This document shows, in pieces, positions 16,218 through 24,944 of a stretch of DNA of 64,000 bases; positions within the stretch are counted from its first letter, which is position 1; each line of letters starts with the position of its first letter. This DNA comes from Gammaproteobacteria bacterium. GTDB taxonomy: Bacteria > Pseudomonadota > Gammaproteobacteria > Pseudomonadales > Halieaceae. The notes below the pieces were generated by a model, which searched no databases, had not been told where the DNA came from, and saw only the letters and a list, made by a program, of their open reading frames with translations. Position numbers and translations under genes: made by a program. The stretch covers positions 43,246 through 107,245 of the forward strand of contig JAUICG010000019.1 in assembly GCA_030427485.1 (NCBI GenBank), in the 5' to 3' direction.

Positions 16218-17918
16218 GGGATTGTCGAAGAGTCCAGCCGCAGGCTGCTCGATTCCAGCATCTGACGCGATCACCAGCGGGTCGAATGGAACTGCTGCGC
16301 CGGGCGCGGCTTCCTCGACGGTATGGCGCCTGGGTGCGGTGGGGCGGGGCATGTGGTGTATCAGGTGGCGCTGCCAGAACGAGATCAGTCCGATCCGATA
16401 GGCGAGGTAGCTACTCCAGCCGGGAATGGGTGCGAAGTCCATTTTTACCAGGTGACTGAGCGCCCTGCTGCCGAAGAACAGCGCGCGCAGCACCACGCTG
16501 GTTTTCGGATAGAGTGGCTGGGGTGTCCCGCTGGCCTCCACGCGCTCGAGCAGTTTGTCGAACAACCAGCGTGGGGGTTTCCAGACGGCAAGCAGGTAGA
16601 GCAGCAGGTTGGCCACCCGGGGCGGGATGGACAGGTAACTGGAGTCGATTTCCTCGAGGTTGATGCCGCGCTCCTGCATGTCCCTGGCGAGCCCGGTATT
16701 GGGTATGACCTTGAGGGAAAAGATATTGAACGTGTAGGGGCGTGGCATCGCGTACAGCATCTCCAGGGTGTCAATCACATCCTGGCGCGTCTCGATCGGG
16801 TTGTCGGTGATGATGTCGTAGTTTGGCGGCAAATGGTATCGGGGTGTGAAGTTTGAGATTATCCCGGCAGCTTCCCGTATTTTCTCCGGGGGTGTGGGGC
16901 GTTTGTAGAAATCCAGGATCGCCTGGCTGCCACTCTGTATGCCCATTCGAACCCGGTTCATTCCCGCCCAGGTGAGAATCTCGAACTTGTCCTGCCTGAC
17001 GTAATTGGGGATCACGCCGAATACCATGAAAGGAATCTTGACCTCGTCGTGCCACAGTTGCGCAAACTCTTCCAGTTGCCGGTACGGGATGGCCATGAAA
17101 CTGTCGTCGTGGAAGCTCACGTGATTGACGTGGGGTAACCGTTCGCGCACCCGGTTGACCTCATCGACAATATACCTTGCGCTGGTATGGCGGATCTTGG
17201 TGTAGCTCGCATCGTTCTCAATGAACTTGGTATTGCCGCAATAGGAACAGCGAAACGGGCACCCGATCGACCAGAGTGTCGAGTAAACCAGGCCCTCGTG
17301 CTTGATATAGTCGCCCAGGGTCATGGACTCGAAACCCTTCCCCTCGCGATAGATTTTCTCTCCCTCGCCGTAGTGTGGAAACGGCAGGCGGTCCATCTCG
17401 GCAGGCGTCATCAGCGGGAAGAAATCGTTCCTGATTACCTCCTGGTCACGCTTGAACCAGAAATTTCGTATGCCGGTAAAATCGCGGCCGCTGTTGAGGC
17501 TGTCTACCAGCTGTTCAAAGGCAAATTCACCCTCACCCGTACAGATGGCGTCCACTGGTGCGAGTATCGCGTCTTCCGGCTGGATGATCGGGTGAATTCC
17601 GCCCCACACGATGAACGCGTCGGGGCGCAGGTCGCGAACGCGTTTGATGACCCGGTGGGTGGTCCCCGCGTAGCCGGTCATCGATGAGAACCCGATCAGG
17701 TCCGCATCGGCCAGGCCCTGTGCGATCTCGTCGATTTCGTCATCACCCAGGTCGCAGGTGTCAAAGGAGCCGAAAAGGGCATCGCGCAAATTGTAGTAGC
17801 GCTTCGTTGTGACATAGTAGGATTCGGTATCGGGGTTTATGCGCGTTGAATAGGCGGCCATCTTGCGGAAACCGCAGGATGTTATTCCGTCCTCTAGAGA
17901 CACCAACTTAATCCGCAT
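16203..17918 (-). CDS. Cobalamin-binding radical SAM protein
   Basis: A 571-residue protein from the Met at 17918; the longer GTG start six codons upstream has no better ribosome site. Residues about 1-165 resemble the B12-binding domain (DADLIGFSSMTG, FIVWGGIHP, ICTGEGE). The radical SAM core carries CPFRCSYC, with the CX3CX2C spacing for the 4Fe-4S cluster, followed by VSFHDDSF and MGIQSGS. The architecture is that of class B methylases and BchE-like or hopanoid-modifying enzymes. The C-terminal 150 residues have aromatic, partly hydrophobic stretches typical of this group. No partner gene is adjacent, so the substrate is unknown. Confidence 0.8.
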   Translation of the reverse strand: MRIKLVSLEDGITSCGFRKMAAYSTRINPDTESYYVTTKRYYNLRDALFGSFDTCDLGDDEIDEIAQGLADADLIGFSSMTGYAGTTHRVIKRVRDLRPDAFIVWGGIHPIIQPEDAILAPVDAICTGEGEFAFEQLVDSLNSGRDFTGIRNFWFKRDQEVIRNDFFPLMTPAEMDRLPFPHYGEGEKIYREGKGFESMTLGDYIKHEGLVYSTLWSIGCPFRCSYCGNTKFIENDASYTKIRHTSARYIVDEVNRVRERLPHVNHVSFHDDSFMAIPYRQLEEFAQLWHDEVKIPFMVFGVIPNYVRQDKFEILTWAGMNRVRMGIQSGSQAILDFYKRPTPPEKIREAAGIISNFTPRYHLPPNYDIITDNPIETRQDVIDTLEMLYAMPRPYTFNIFSLKVIPNTGLARDMQERGINLEEIDSSYLSIPPRVANLLLYLLAVWKPPRWLFDKLLERVEASGTPQPLYPKTSVVLRALFFGSRALSHLVKMDFAPIPGWSSYLAYRIGLISFWQRHLIHHMPRPTAPRRHTVEEAAPGAAVPFDPLVIASDAGIEQPAAGLFDNPSVQR

Positions 17919-17936
17919 ATTGTTATATTCCGGCAC

Positions 17937-18297
17937 TTTGTGGCCATAAACGCGATACAGAACGCCACTCCTGGCCTCTGTTTCCGGTGGCTTGGTTAAA
18001 CCGCGGGCGTAATTTCAGAGTGCGTCGCCGACTCTGGCCCGGGAGTTGGGAGCGGCTTTCGCAGACAATCCCACGACAGATCATAGCCTATGAAGCATTG
18101 TGGAGAGGGGCGTTTTTGTCAAGATCGAAAGTGTGATCCAGCGCCCAGTCTGCAGGGGTATGGCACTCTCGGGCGAGTCGTGATCCGCACTGTTTGCGAC
18201 CTCGCCGGGTGCGGTGGCTGTCTGTATGCGCCAGCCTGTACTCGATCCTTCCTGTTGCACTAACCTGTTACCCCGGTGTTGAGTATCGAGGTCGCAA
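17937..18297. other. Intergenic region, no gene recognised
   Basis: These 361 bases lie between the divergent radical SAM gene and the DUF5648-like gene and should contain both promoters. Frames that cross it (for instance antisense to the next gene) have no recognisable domain. I see no convincing terminator, repeat or RNA. Confidence 0.5.
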
Positions 18298-19578
18298 GTG
18301 GTTGGCACCCCTGGCACGACGGCATGGTTTTTCCTCATCTGCCTTGGCGCGGTGGAGGCCCTGGCCAGCGCCGTCGACACACCCCGGATAGACCCGGTCG
18401 TCAGTACGGCCGCACAGCCCACGTCGCGCTGGATGGTGCGGGCGAATGACCGGCGCTCGGTGCTGGTGCGTACCAGCGGTAACTCCCTGCGGCTGGTCAC
18501 GACGATACCCGATGGCGATCTGGCGGTGAAAAAGACCGTGGCCGTCGACGGTTCCCGCCCCTGGGGAGACCCGCCGGACGTGGTCAGGCGTACCGGCGGC
18601 TTCTGGAAAATCATTCGCTCGACGGGCAGCATCGCCATTGACGGCTCGATAAAGGAAGAGGTCCATCCCGAGGGGCTGGTGATTGCCCCGGACGCAATTG
18701 TTGCCGATGGCCAGTGGCACCGCTTTTTGCCCGGCTGTACCGCCCACGACGTCTATCTCAACGACCTCGACACCTGCTTTGACGCACTGCCGGGCGACAC
18801 CCGCGGGCGGGTTATCCTGCAGGAGCATCGCTATATCGTCTACGAAAGCTGCCTGCGCAACACCTGTGACGGACAGGGTGTACCCGTGTTCTTCGAGCAA
18901 GAGGTCCGCTCCGTGTTGCGCATGGCGTACGACTCCGTCACATCGTGTGGCGGTGATTTCCTGCTCACTGAAGAGCAGTGGTACTGCGAGGGCTGGGGTT
19001 GGTGCGGCTTCGCCAATACCCGTCCGGATGCGGACGTCCCGGCGTCGGTGGGGCCGGTGCGCCTGATTGAAGAAGACGTCTGTGTCGACAGCAACGACGC
19101 CCTGTGCCGGACGCACCAGAATTACTGTACCGCGCCTGCCCGCAATACGCCGGTGCGGTCACCTGCCGGGCAGATCCCGGTCTACCGGTTTTATGACCCG
19201 ATCTTTGTCAACCACCTGCCTTCCAGGGATGCCAACGAAGTGGGACCGGAGAATGGCTACCGCTTCGAAGGGCTCGCCTATCGCACCTTCAGTCGCGCCT
19301 TTCGCAATTCGAAGGAAATTTTCCGCTGCCGGGCGGCGACCAATAAACTGGAGATGTTCGTCAGCGCTGATGTGGACTGTGAAGGAGCGGGGAACACCCT
19401 GGACGGCTCGATGGGCTTTGTCTCCACCGTAGCCAGCGGCGCCGCGCCGCGGGGTCTGTTTCGCTGCTACAACCCGGTGCTCAATGACCATCTTTCCACG
19501 ACCGATCCTGCCCGGTGCAATGCTGACAATGGCTACATCGTGGAACCCGGCGGCCCCATCGGTTATGTTGCCGATTGA
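18298..19578 (+). CDS. Secreted Cys-rich protein with DUF5648-like repeats
   Basis: The protein is 426 residues from a GTG start that gives a signal peptide (a hydrophobic stretch ending in ALASA). The central part (about 40-270) has many cysteines and no family I recognise. The C-terminal 150 residues contain two copies of a DUF5648-like module: VYRFYDPIFVNHLPS...GYRFEGLAYRTF and LFRCYNPVLNDHLSTTD...GYIVEPGGPIGYV. Such modules occur in bacterial surface proteins and related sequences bind carbohydrate, but function here is inferred only. It is followed immediately by the LytTR regulator gene on the same strand. Confidence 0.6.
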   Translation: MVGTPGTTAWFFLICLGAVEALASAVDTPRIDPVVSTAAQPTSRWMVRANDRRSVLVRTSGNSLRLVTTIPDGDLAVKKTVAVDGSRPWGDPPDVVRRTGGFWKIIRSTGSIAIDGSIKEEVHPEGLVIAPDAIVADGQWHRFLPGCTAHDVYLNDLDTCFDALPGDTRGRVILQEHRYIVYESCLRNTCDGQGVPVFFEQEVRSVLRMAYDSVTSCGGDFLLTEEQWYCEGWGWCGFANTRPDADVPASVGPVRLIEEDVCVDSNDALCRTHQNYCTAPARNTPVRSPAGQIPVYRFYDPIFVNHLPSRDANEVGPENGYRFEGLAYRTFSRAFRNSKEIFRCRAATNKLEMFVSADVDCEGAGNTLDGSMGFVSTVASGAAPRGLFRCYNPVLNDHLSTTDPARCNADNGYIVEPGGPIGYVAD

Positions 19579-19652
19579 TTGGCGTGGTAGACGCCGGTTT
19601 GAGCAGCCTGGGTATTGCTTTTATACTCATGGACTTGCGTCCAGCTTGCCGG

Positions 19653-20564
19653 ATGAACCTGAACCCTGAGCGCCCACTACCGGATGGCACCATCACCGAA
19701 CGCTGTATGACCCGCCTCTCACTCAAGGATTTTGCACTGTTTTACCTCGCCATCCCGCTGGCGCTGGCCGCGGTGTTTTCTGTATTCGGGATGCGCCTGA
19801 TCGTCGGGATGCCGTTCCTGGACGGATTCGCCTACATGATTATCCACTTTTGTGCCGCCTGGTGGGGGATAGACATCGGCTGCCGGATCACGCATCGCCT
19901 GTGCCGGAGCTGGCGCCCGCCGGTTCACGTGATCATGGTCCTCGGGTTTTTCCTGATGATGGTGCCGCTGACGTTTTTCTACAAATGGCTGGGCGAGGTC
20001 TATGCGGGGATGTACCCGAGTTTTGCCGAGGTGCGCAAGGCCACGGTACTGCCCTCATGGAGCCTTGCGTACCTGCTGCATTTCCTGCGCTTTTCGGTAA
20101 CGGCGCTGCCCATTTTCATGCTGGGCGTCTACGGCGTTCAACGGCTGGCGGGTATCAGGCTGTACCAGTATGAGCGCAGCGGGGAGGCCGTACCGCCGAG
20201 TGCGGGGCCGCCGGCTGCCGAACCGCCGGAGCCGCTGGTGAAGCAGGCGCGGGCGAAACTGTTCAGCGATTCAAAATTGCCCGCTGAGGCCGTACTGTTC
20301 GCGGTAAAGGCCGATGAGCATTACATTCATCTGTGGACAGACCAGGGCGAAGATCTGATTCGCTGTCGCTTCCGGGATGCGCTGGCCCTGCTGGAGCCGT
20401 TCACCGGAATTCGAACCCACAGGTCCTGGTGGGTAAATCCCGCGTGTGTTGTCTCATCGGTCAGGAAAGGGCGCTCGCTGGAATTGGAACTGGCGAATGA
20501 GTTGACCGTTCCGGTCAGCCTCGCGCACAAGGAAGCCGTCAGCACCCAGTTGCAAAGCGTTTGA
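19653..20564 (+). CDS. Membrane-bound LytTR-family DNA-binding regulator
   Basis: Taking the Met at 19653 gives 303 residues. Residues about 20-180 hold four hydrophobic segments, followed by a Pro-rich linker and a LytTR DNA-binding domain in the last 100 residues (a region AVKADEHYIHLWT, IRCRFRDALALLEP, GIRTHRSWWVN, GRSLELELANELTVPVS). It is a membrane-anchored transcription factor rather than a classical response regulator, since no receiver domain is present. A start at 19707 is also possible. A strong terminator follows the stop, so it ends its transcript. Confidence 0.85.
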   Translation: MNLNPERPLPDGTITERCMTRLSLKDFALFYLAIPLALAAVFSVFGMRLIVGMPFLDGFAYMIIHFCAAWWGIDIGCRITHRLCRSWRPPVHVIMVLGFFLMMVPLTFFYKWLGEVYAGMYPSFAEVRKATVLPSWSLAYLLHFLRFSVTALPIFMLGVYGVQRLAGIRLYQYERSGEAVPPSAGPPAAEPPEPLVKQARAKLFSDSKLPAEAVLFAVKADEHYIHLWTDQGEDLIRCRFRDALALLEPFTGIRTHRSWWVNPACVVSSVRKGRSLELELANELTVPVSLAHKEAVSTQLQSV

Positions 20565-20574
20565 GTAGGCGGCA

Positions 20575-20606
20575 TAAAAAAACCAGCCCGGAGGCTGGTT
20601 TTTCGC
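20575..20606. terminator. Bidirectional rho-independent terminator
   Basis: An 8-base perfect stem (AACCAGCC / GGCTGGTT at 20581-20588 and 20593-20600) with a 4-base loop, flanked by an A-tract on the left and a T-tract on the right. It sits between the convergent LytTR gene and FG-GAP gene and can serve both. Confidence 0.9.
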
Positions 20607-20620
20607 CGGTGCGCTAGCGC

Positions 20621-21982
20621 TTAGCGCGACCAGATCGACACGGCATTCTGATCGAAGCTTCCGAAGACAACTTCTTTGGTGCCGCTGCGGTTCAGGTCCA
20701 CGGCAACCGGGCCGCCCGCCTGCCCATAGCCGTCGCTGTCCGGGAACTGATGCGTCACAAAACTCCCGTCGGCCTGTTGCTCCAGCCAGTACACCGCGCG
20801 TGAACCGTCACCGGAGACCGCGACGTCCAGCCTGCCATCACCGTTCAGGTCCGCGACCGCGGCGGTGCCCGGCGCTGCCTGACCGACGCTGCCCGTCACC
20901 GGAAATGAGCCAGGCGTACTCAGCTGGCGTACCGCCCAGGGCTGGGTCACGTCATTGCCGGGCGTGAATTCATACACCGCGGGTTCCGGGTACAGCGCAA
21001 ACGGCGGAAAGGGAATATTCTGGTTGGTATGGTTGGTCGCAATCCAGCGCGTCACGCCATCACCGCGAAAGTTCGCGACCGGAATGATCGCAAAACCGGG
21101 GCCCTCGTTGGTGCCGATGGCATGGCGCACAAAACCATAGTATTCCGTGTTTTCGAACCAGACGAACGATGCAACGCTGGCATCGCGGGCAAAAGGCGGT
21201 ACGAAGGGCTGTCCGGCCACGGGACCGAAGAACTGTGGTGACACGATGTCCATGCGACCATCGCCGTTGACGTCATAGGCTTCGATCAGGCCGCCACCGC
21301 CCTCAGCGAGGGTAATGGCGGGCTGGAAAGTGCCATCGCCGTTGCCTTTGAACATCTGCAACTCGACGATGTCGTCATCCGGGAGTTGCGGGTTGCCCGC
21401 GGCCTCGCCAACGGAGACTATATCCTCGATACCGTCCCCGTCCATGTCCTCGTAAACGGCGGAGTGGTAGGAAAACGGGCTGTCGGTGACCACATCGTGT
21501 CGAATCCAGCGCTTGGCATTGGCCTTGTTTTCCCACCAGGTGATAGAACCCAGCTCGTTGCCGATAAAGGTGTCAAAAAAGTAGCCGCCCGGCACGATCA
21601 CATCCGGCTTGCCGTCGCCATTGATATTCGCCAGCGTGGGGCGATTCGGCACACGGATGAGGTCTTCCTCGCTGACAATTTCCGTTCTATCCCAGTTGGC
21701 GATCTGGCCGTTGGGCTTGTTGCCTTTCTCGGAGTTCTTGTACATCACGACCTGGCCGGCATCAGGCAATACAGGACCCATCGGGCCGAAGGATAACTCG
21801 CCAAAGGCGCTTGCGACGATTTCCGGGCGTGGATTGTCGGCAACGTTGCCGCTGATCACGAACGCGGCACCGGGCAGCGCGCTGTCAATGGTCGTGCGGG
21901 TGTATTCCGGGACATCGGCAGACGCCGCGCCTGCCTGGCTGATGGCGAACGCCAGAGCGGCCATATTCCTGGTCTTTATCAT
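20621..21982 (-). CDS. Secreted FG-GAP/VCBS repeat protein
   Basis: A 453-residue protein with a signal peptide (MAALAFAISQAGAASA) and several calcium-binding FG-GAP type loops: NINGDGKPDVIVPG, DMDGDGIEDIVSVG, DVNGDGRMDIVSP and DLNGDGRLDVAVSG. The repeats would fold as an integrin-alpha-like seven-bladed propeller in the periplasm or outside the cell. No catalytic domain is attached, so adhesion or binding is likely. It converges on the LytTR gene, with a shared terminator between them. Confidence 0.85.
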   Translation of the reverse strand: MIKTRNMAALAFAISQAGAASADVPEYTRTTIDSALPGAAFVISGNVADNPRPEIVASAFGELSFGPMGPVLPDAGQVVMYKNSEKGNKPNGQIANWDRTEIVSEEDLIRVPNRPTLANINGDGKPDVIVPGGYFFDTFIGNELGSITWWENKANAKRWIRHDVVTDSPFSYHSAVYEDMDGDGIEDIVSVGEAAGNPQLPDDDIVELQMFKGNGDGTFQPAITLAEGGGGLIEAYDVNGDGRMDIVSPQFFGPVAGQPFVPPFARDASVASFVWFENTEYYGFVRHAIGTNEGPGFAIIPVANFRGDGVTRWIATNHTNQNIPFPPFALYPEPAVYEFTPGNDVTQPWAVRQLSTPGSFPVTGSVGQAAPGTAAVADLNGDGRLDVAVSGDGSRAVYWLEQQADGSFVTHQFPDSDGYGQAGGPVAVDLNRSGTKEVVFGSFDQNAVSIWSR

Positions 21983-22142
21983 AGTCTTGATCCCCTGAGT
22001 CTAAGGAAACGGGTGCATGGAAGGCACCACCCGTCGCATGTGCGACCCGGGGCGCCCGTGGTCTACCGGATGCTATTTGACAGACCAGGGCTGGGTTGTG
22101 CAAGGCCGGGACGGGCAGAGTCCCGGATGGGCGGGCTTTTTG

Positions 22143-22838
22143 TCACGAACGCGCACTGATGACGGCTGCCTGGCGTGAGTTGGGGCCGCGAATCCGGCCA
22201 ATTCCGCAGCCCAGAAGCCCCATCAGCAGCAGCCAACCAGTCGGCGGAAGGGCGATGCCGGCGACCACGGGCGCGCTTCGCAGGTAAAAACCCTCATACC
22301 AGTATCCCGACTCGACGTTGAAGTACGCGTCCTGGTAGAAATAGCTGCAGGGGCCATCGCCGATGTAATTGCCCTCGTCGTCATAGATTTCTTCGTAGTA
22401 TGCGCAGTAAACGTTGACCTCGTCGTAATTGTAAATTTCATGAATGTACGCCTCATAGAGGCCGCCGCCGACCTTCAGTTCCCCGGTCGTCCCGATGTCC
22501 ATCGCCGAGTCGTTTACCCGGATCTCGCTGTACTCGCCGCCGCCGTAGTCGCTTCGGTAGACCTGGCCCGCCTCCGTGGAGAAAAACTTCAGGTAGTTTG
22601 TCACCGCGTAGGGGCCGACAAACGAATTAGCGTTCAATGTCGTGAACGTCGAGGAAATGGTATAGAAGCCCAGGTCGCCGGAAATCCCGGCATCGCTGGT
22701 TGTTTGCGTATCGAGGTCGAGCAGAAATGTCCCCACCACGTCCAGGCTTTCATTGAGGACTTCCCACGTCGTGGGGGTCGCATGGGCGAGGCTGGAACCG
22801 AGTAAACAAGTGGTAGCGATAAAGAGTATCCTTCTCAT
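22143..22838 (-). CDS. Secreted protein with VPLPA/PEP-CTERM-like sorting tail
   Basis: About 231 residues from the Met at 22838, which is preceded by GGAG. It has a signal peptide (MRRILFIATTCLLGSSLAHA), a Tyr- and Asp-rich beta-type body, and a C-terminal sorting-type tail: IALPPTGWLLLMGLLGCG followed by basic residues, as in VPLPA/PEP-CTERM proteins handled by exosortase. No exosortase gene lies in the window. About 20 residues follow the helix, longer than usual. Function unknown; probably an extracellular or surface protein. Confidence 0.7.
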   Translation of the reverse strand: MRRILFIATTCLLGSSLAHATPTTWEVLNESLDVVGTFLLDLDTQTTSDAGISGDLGFYTISSTFTTLNANSFVGPYAVTNYLKFFSTEAGQVYRSDYGGGEYSEIRVNDSAMDIGTTGELKVGGGLYEAYIHEIYNYDEVNVYCAYYEEIYDDEGNYIGDGPCSYFYQDAYFNVESGYWYEGFYLRSAPVVAGIALPPTGWLLLMGLLGCGIGRIRGPNSRQAAVISARS

Positions 22839-23019
22839 AAACAGTGACTCCGCAAATGACACGTTAAAGGGCTTGCTGGCGGGTAGGTATTCCCCGGCCG
22901 TCGGGCCAATTAATCCTGAAACGAGAATTTGGTGTCAACTACTATTTCTGACTCGCCACGGCGTGCCATTCGCTAACCGGGGTGGACTGAGTGACCGTGC
23001 CAGGCGCGGGGATTTTCCA

Positions 23020-24123
23020 CTAACACCCCGGCGGCAGCCCGTCGCAGGCATCCCCGCGGCCGCTGTGGTCGTCGTCTTCCTGGCCCGGGTTGACGATCAG
23101 CGGACAGTTGTCCAGTGTGTCGGCGACACCGTCGCCGTCGGAATCGAGCGGCCCAATGAATTCACCGAACGCGAAGGGCACAGAACCCACGGCGATCGTC
23201 TCTACGACGGTTTGGGTCGTCGGGTCTATCACGGAGACATTGTTACTCAGGGAGTTCGATACATAGACCGCGCCGCCATCGGGGTGCACCATCACGCCGC
23301 GAGGACTCAGGCCGACCGGGATGGTGCCCACAACCGCGTTGGTGGCCGAGTCGATGATGTAGACGTCGCCACTGTCCCGGTTTCCCACGTAGACGTAGCC
23401 GCTGACCGGATGGATGTCCACGCCGATGGGACCAGCGCCTACCGCAATGGTAGCCACCACCGAGTTGTTTGCGAGGGCGCCCGCGACGGCGATCACGGAG
23501 ACCGTGTTGCCGTCGTTGTTTGTCACGTACACGGTTTTGCCGTTCGGGTGCACCGCGATACCGCGAGGTTGACTGCCGACCGGCACGGTGGCGACCACGG
23601 CGTGGGTCGCGGTGTCGATGACAGAGACGGAGTCCCCGTTGGTGTTGGTCACATAGACCCGGCTACCGTCCGGATGCACGGCGACGCCGCGGGCGTTGGT
23701 CCCGGCCAACACTGTGTCCACCACGGTGTGGGTGGCCGTATCGATGATCGAGACGCTGGAGTCGATGAAGTTCGCCACATACAGTGCGCTACCGTCCGGA
23801 AGCACGGCGAGACCGAAGGGCCACTCCCCGACTGCCACTGTATCCACCACGGTGTTGCTTGCGGTGTCGATGACGGAGACGGCGTTGTCATACAGGTTCG
23901 CCGTATACACCGTGCGACCGTTCGGGTGTACCGCGACGCCATAGGGCCCCGTTCCCACCGGGAAGGTGGTCACCACGGCGTCGCTTGCCGTGTCGACGAC
24001 CGAGACCGTGTGGTCAGCCGCATTGCTGATGTAGGCAAACGGCGCAGCCCGCGCCACAGCACTCACGGCCAGCAGGCCGAGCGCGAGGCCCAGAGACAGG
24101 GGCAGGGATTTCGGGCGGTCCAT
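23020..24123 (-). CDS. Secreted YVTN-type beta-propeller protein with TSP3/GLPPGC tail
   Basis: From the Met at 24123 (GGAGG upstream) the protein is 367 residues with a signal peptide. The body is seven or more ~42-residue blades of the YVTN type (phrases such as VSVIDTATHAVVATVPVG and GVAVHPDGSRVYVTN). These proteins form surface propellers, often with binding or lactonase-like roles. The C-terminus has a thrombospondin type-3-like calcium loop (DSDGDGVADTLDNCP) and ends ACDGLPPGC. The same ending occurs on the otherwise unrelated protein at 47231. Confidence 0.85.
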   Translation of the reverse strand: MDRPKSLPLSLGLALGLLAVSAVARAAPFAYISNAADHTVSVVDTASDAVVTTFPVGTGPYGVAVHPNGRTVYTANLYDNAVSVIDTASNTVVDTVAVGEWPFGLAVLPDGSALYVANFIDSSVSIIDTATHTVVDTVLAGTNARGVAVHPDGSRVYVTNTNGDSVSVIDTATHAVVATVPVGSQPRGIAVHPNGKTVYVTNNDGNTVSVIAVAGALANNSVVATIAVGAGPIGVDIHPVSGYVYVGNRDSGDVYIIDSATNAVVGTIPVGLSPRGVMVHPDGGAVYVSNSLSNNVSVIDPTTQTVVETIAVGSVPFAFGEFIGPLDSDGDGVADTLDNCPLIVNPGQEDDDHSGRGDACDGLPPGC

Positions 24124-24328
24124 CGTTGGCTGTCCTCCATTCGGCACAGGCCGGTCGCGGTACGGGTCGCCCAACGGTCTCCGCAAGCAACTCTGCGACT
24201 GTGCTGAGCGTCTGCTACAACTGCCGGTTGGCATCGCTCACACCGCCTGAGAGTAGTAGCCATCTACGGAACCTGCAATAGCGTACCCCTGTGTGGCGAG
24301 GAAGATTCAGGAATTCGTGAACCACGCC

Positions 24329-24793
24329 TCAATTTGCGGCATCCAGGTGAATCTCCACCAGCACCAACTGGTCAGCGATTGCCGCCAGACTTGATTCGAC
24401 CACTGCCTTGTTCGCATCCAGTTGCAGCCCATAGACCTTTGCGTCTCGCGGCAATGCGTGGATAAAACGGCGCACGCCCTCGCGCAGGCCTTCGCTATCA
24501 CCCTCCAGCAACACGGCGGTACCCGGGTGGCGCTGCCGGGCAATCTCCATTTCAACCCTTATCTCCTCTCCCCGGAAGTTCAGCCACCAGCGGGTGCTCC
24601 GGTTGGACATCAAACGTACGGTATCGCCCTCGCGGGTGTAGCTCAGTGGCGTGCTGAGCTTGCGGCCGCTCTTGCGCCCGGTGAAGTGGACGATACCGAT
24701 GTTGTGGCTGGTAATGCCATGCAGGGGCGAGCGCAGCAGGGTGCGCATCACCGGGTTGAGAAAGTAGCGGTAAAAGCTGTTGCCGGAACTCAC
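24329..24793 (-). CDS. Nitroreductase/DUF385-like flavin-fold protein
   Basis: A 154-residue protein, from a GTG with GGAGGTGA upstream, with the DUF385 pattern: a segment HFTGRKSGRKLSTPLSY, RLMSNRSTRWWLNFRG and a terminal helix. The family includes F420-dependent nitroreductases (Ddn-like) of actinobacteria; in gammaproteobacteria, which usually lack F420, the cofactor may be FMN or none. No signal peptide. It is a single-gene unit facing the divergent DUF1214 gene. Confidence 0.7.
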   Translation of the reverse strand: MSSGNSFYRYFLNPVMRTLLRSPLHGITSHNIGIVHFTGRKSGRKLSTPLSYTREGDTVRLMSNRSTRWWLNFRGEEIRVEMEIARQRHPGTAVLLEGDSEGLREGVRRFIHALPRDAKVYGLQLDANKAVVESSLAAIADQLVLVEIHLDAAN

Positions 24794-24944
24794 GATGTAG
24801 TCACCTCCATAAAAATCCGGTGAGGATAAATAGTCATCCCCGCCCAGTGAACTGGAACGCCCGGTTGCTGTTGATTCCAGCGAGTACGGTAGACTACATT
24901 TTTTAACCCTGATGACCAGACAAATTTTTGCGGGAGCCGGGTCT

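Noticed and set aside
22753..24207. Plus-strand 484-codon frame with Asp/His/Gly repeats
   Set aside because: The apparent repeat is the reverse complement of the beta-propeller blades on the minus strand.
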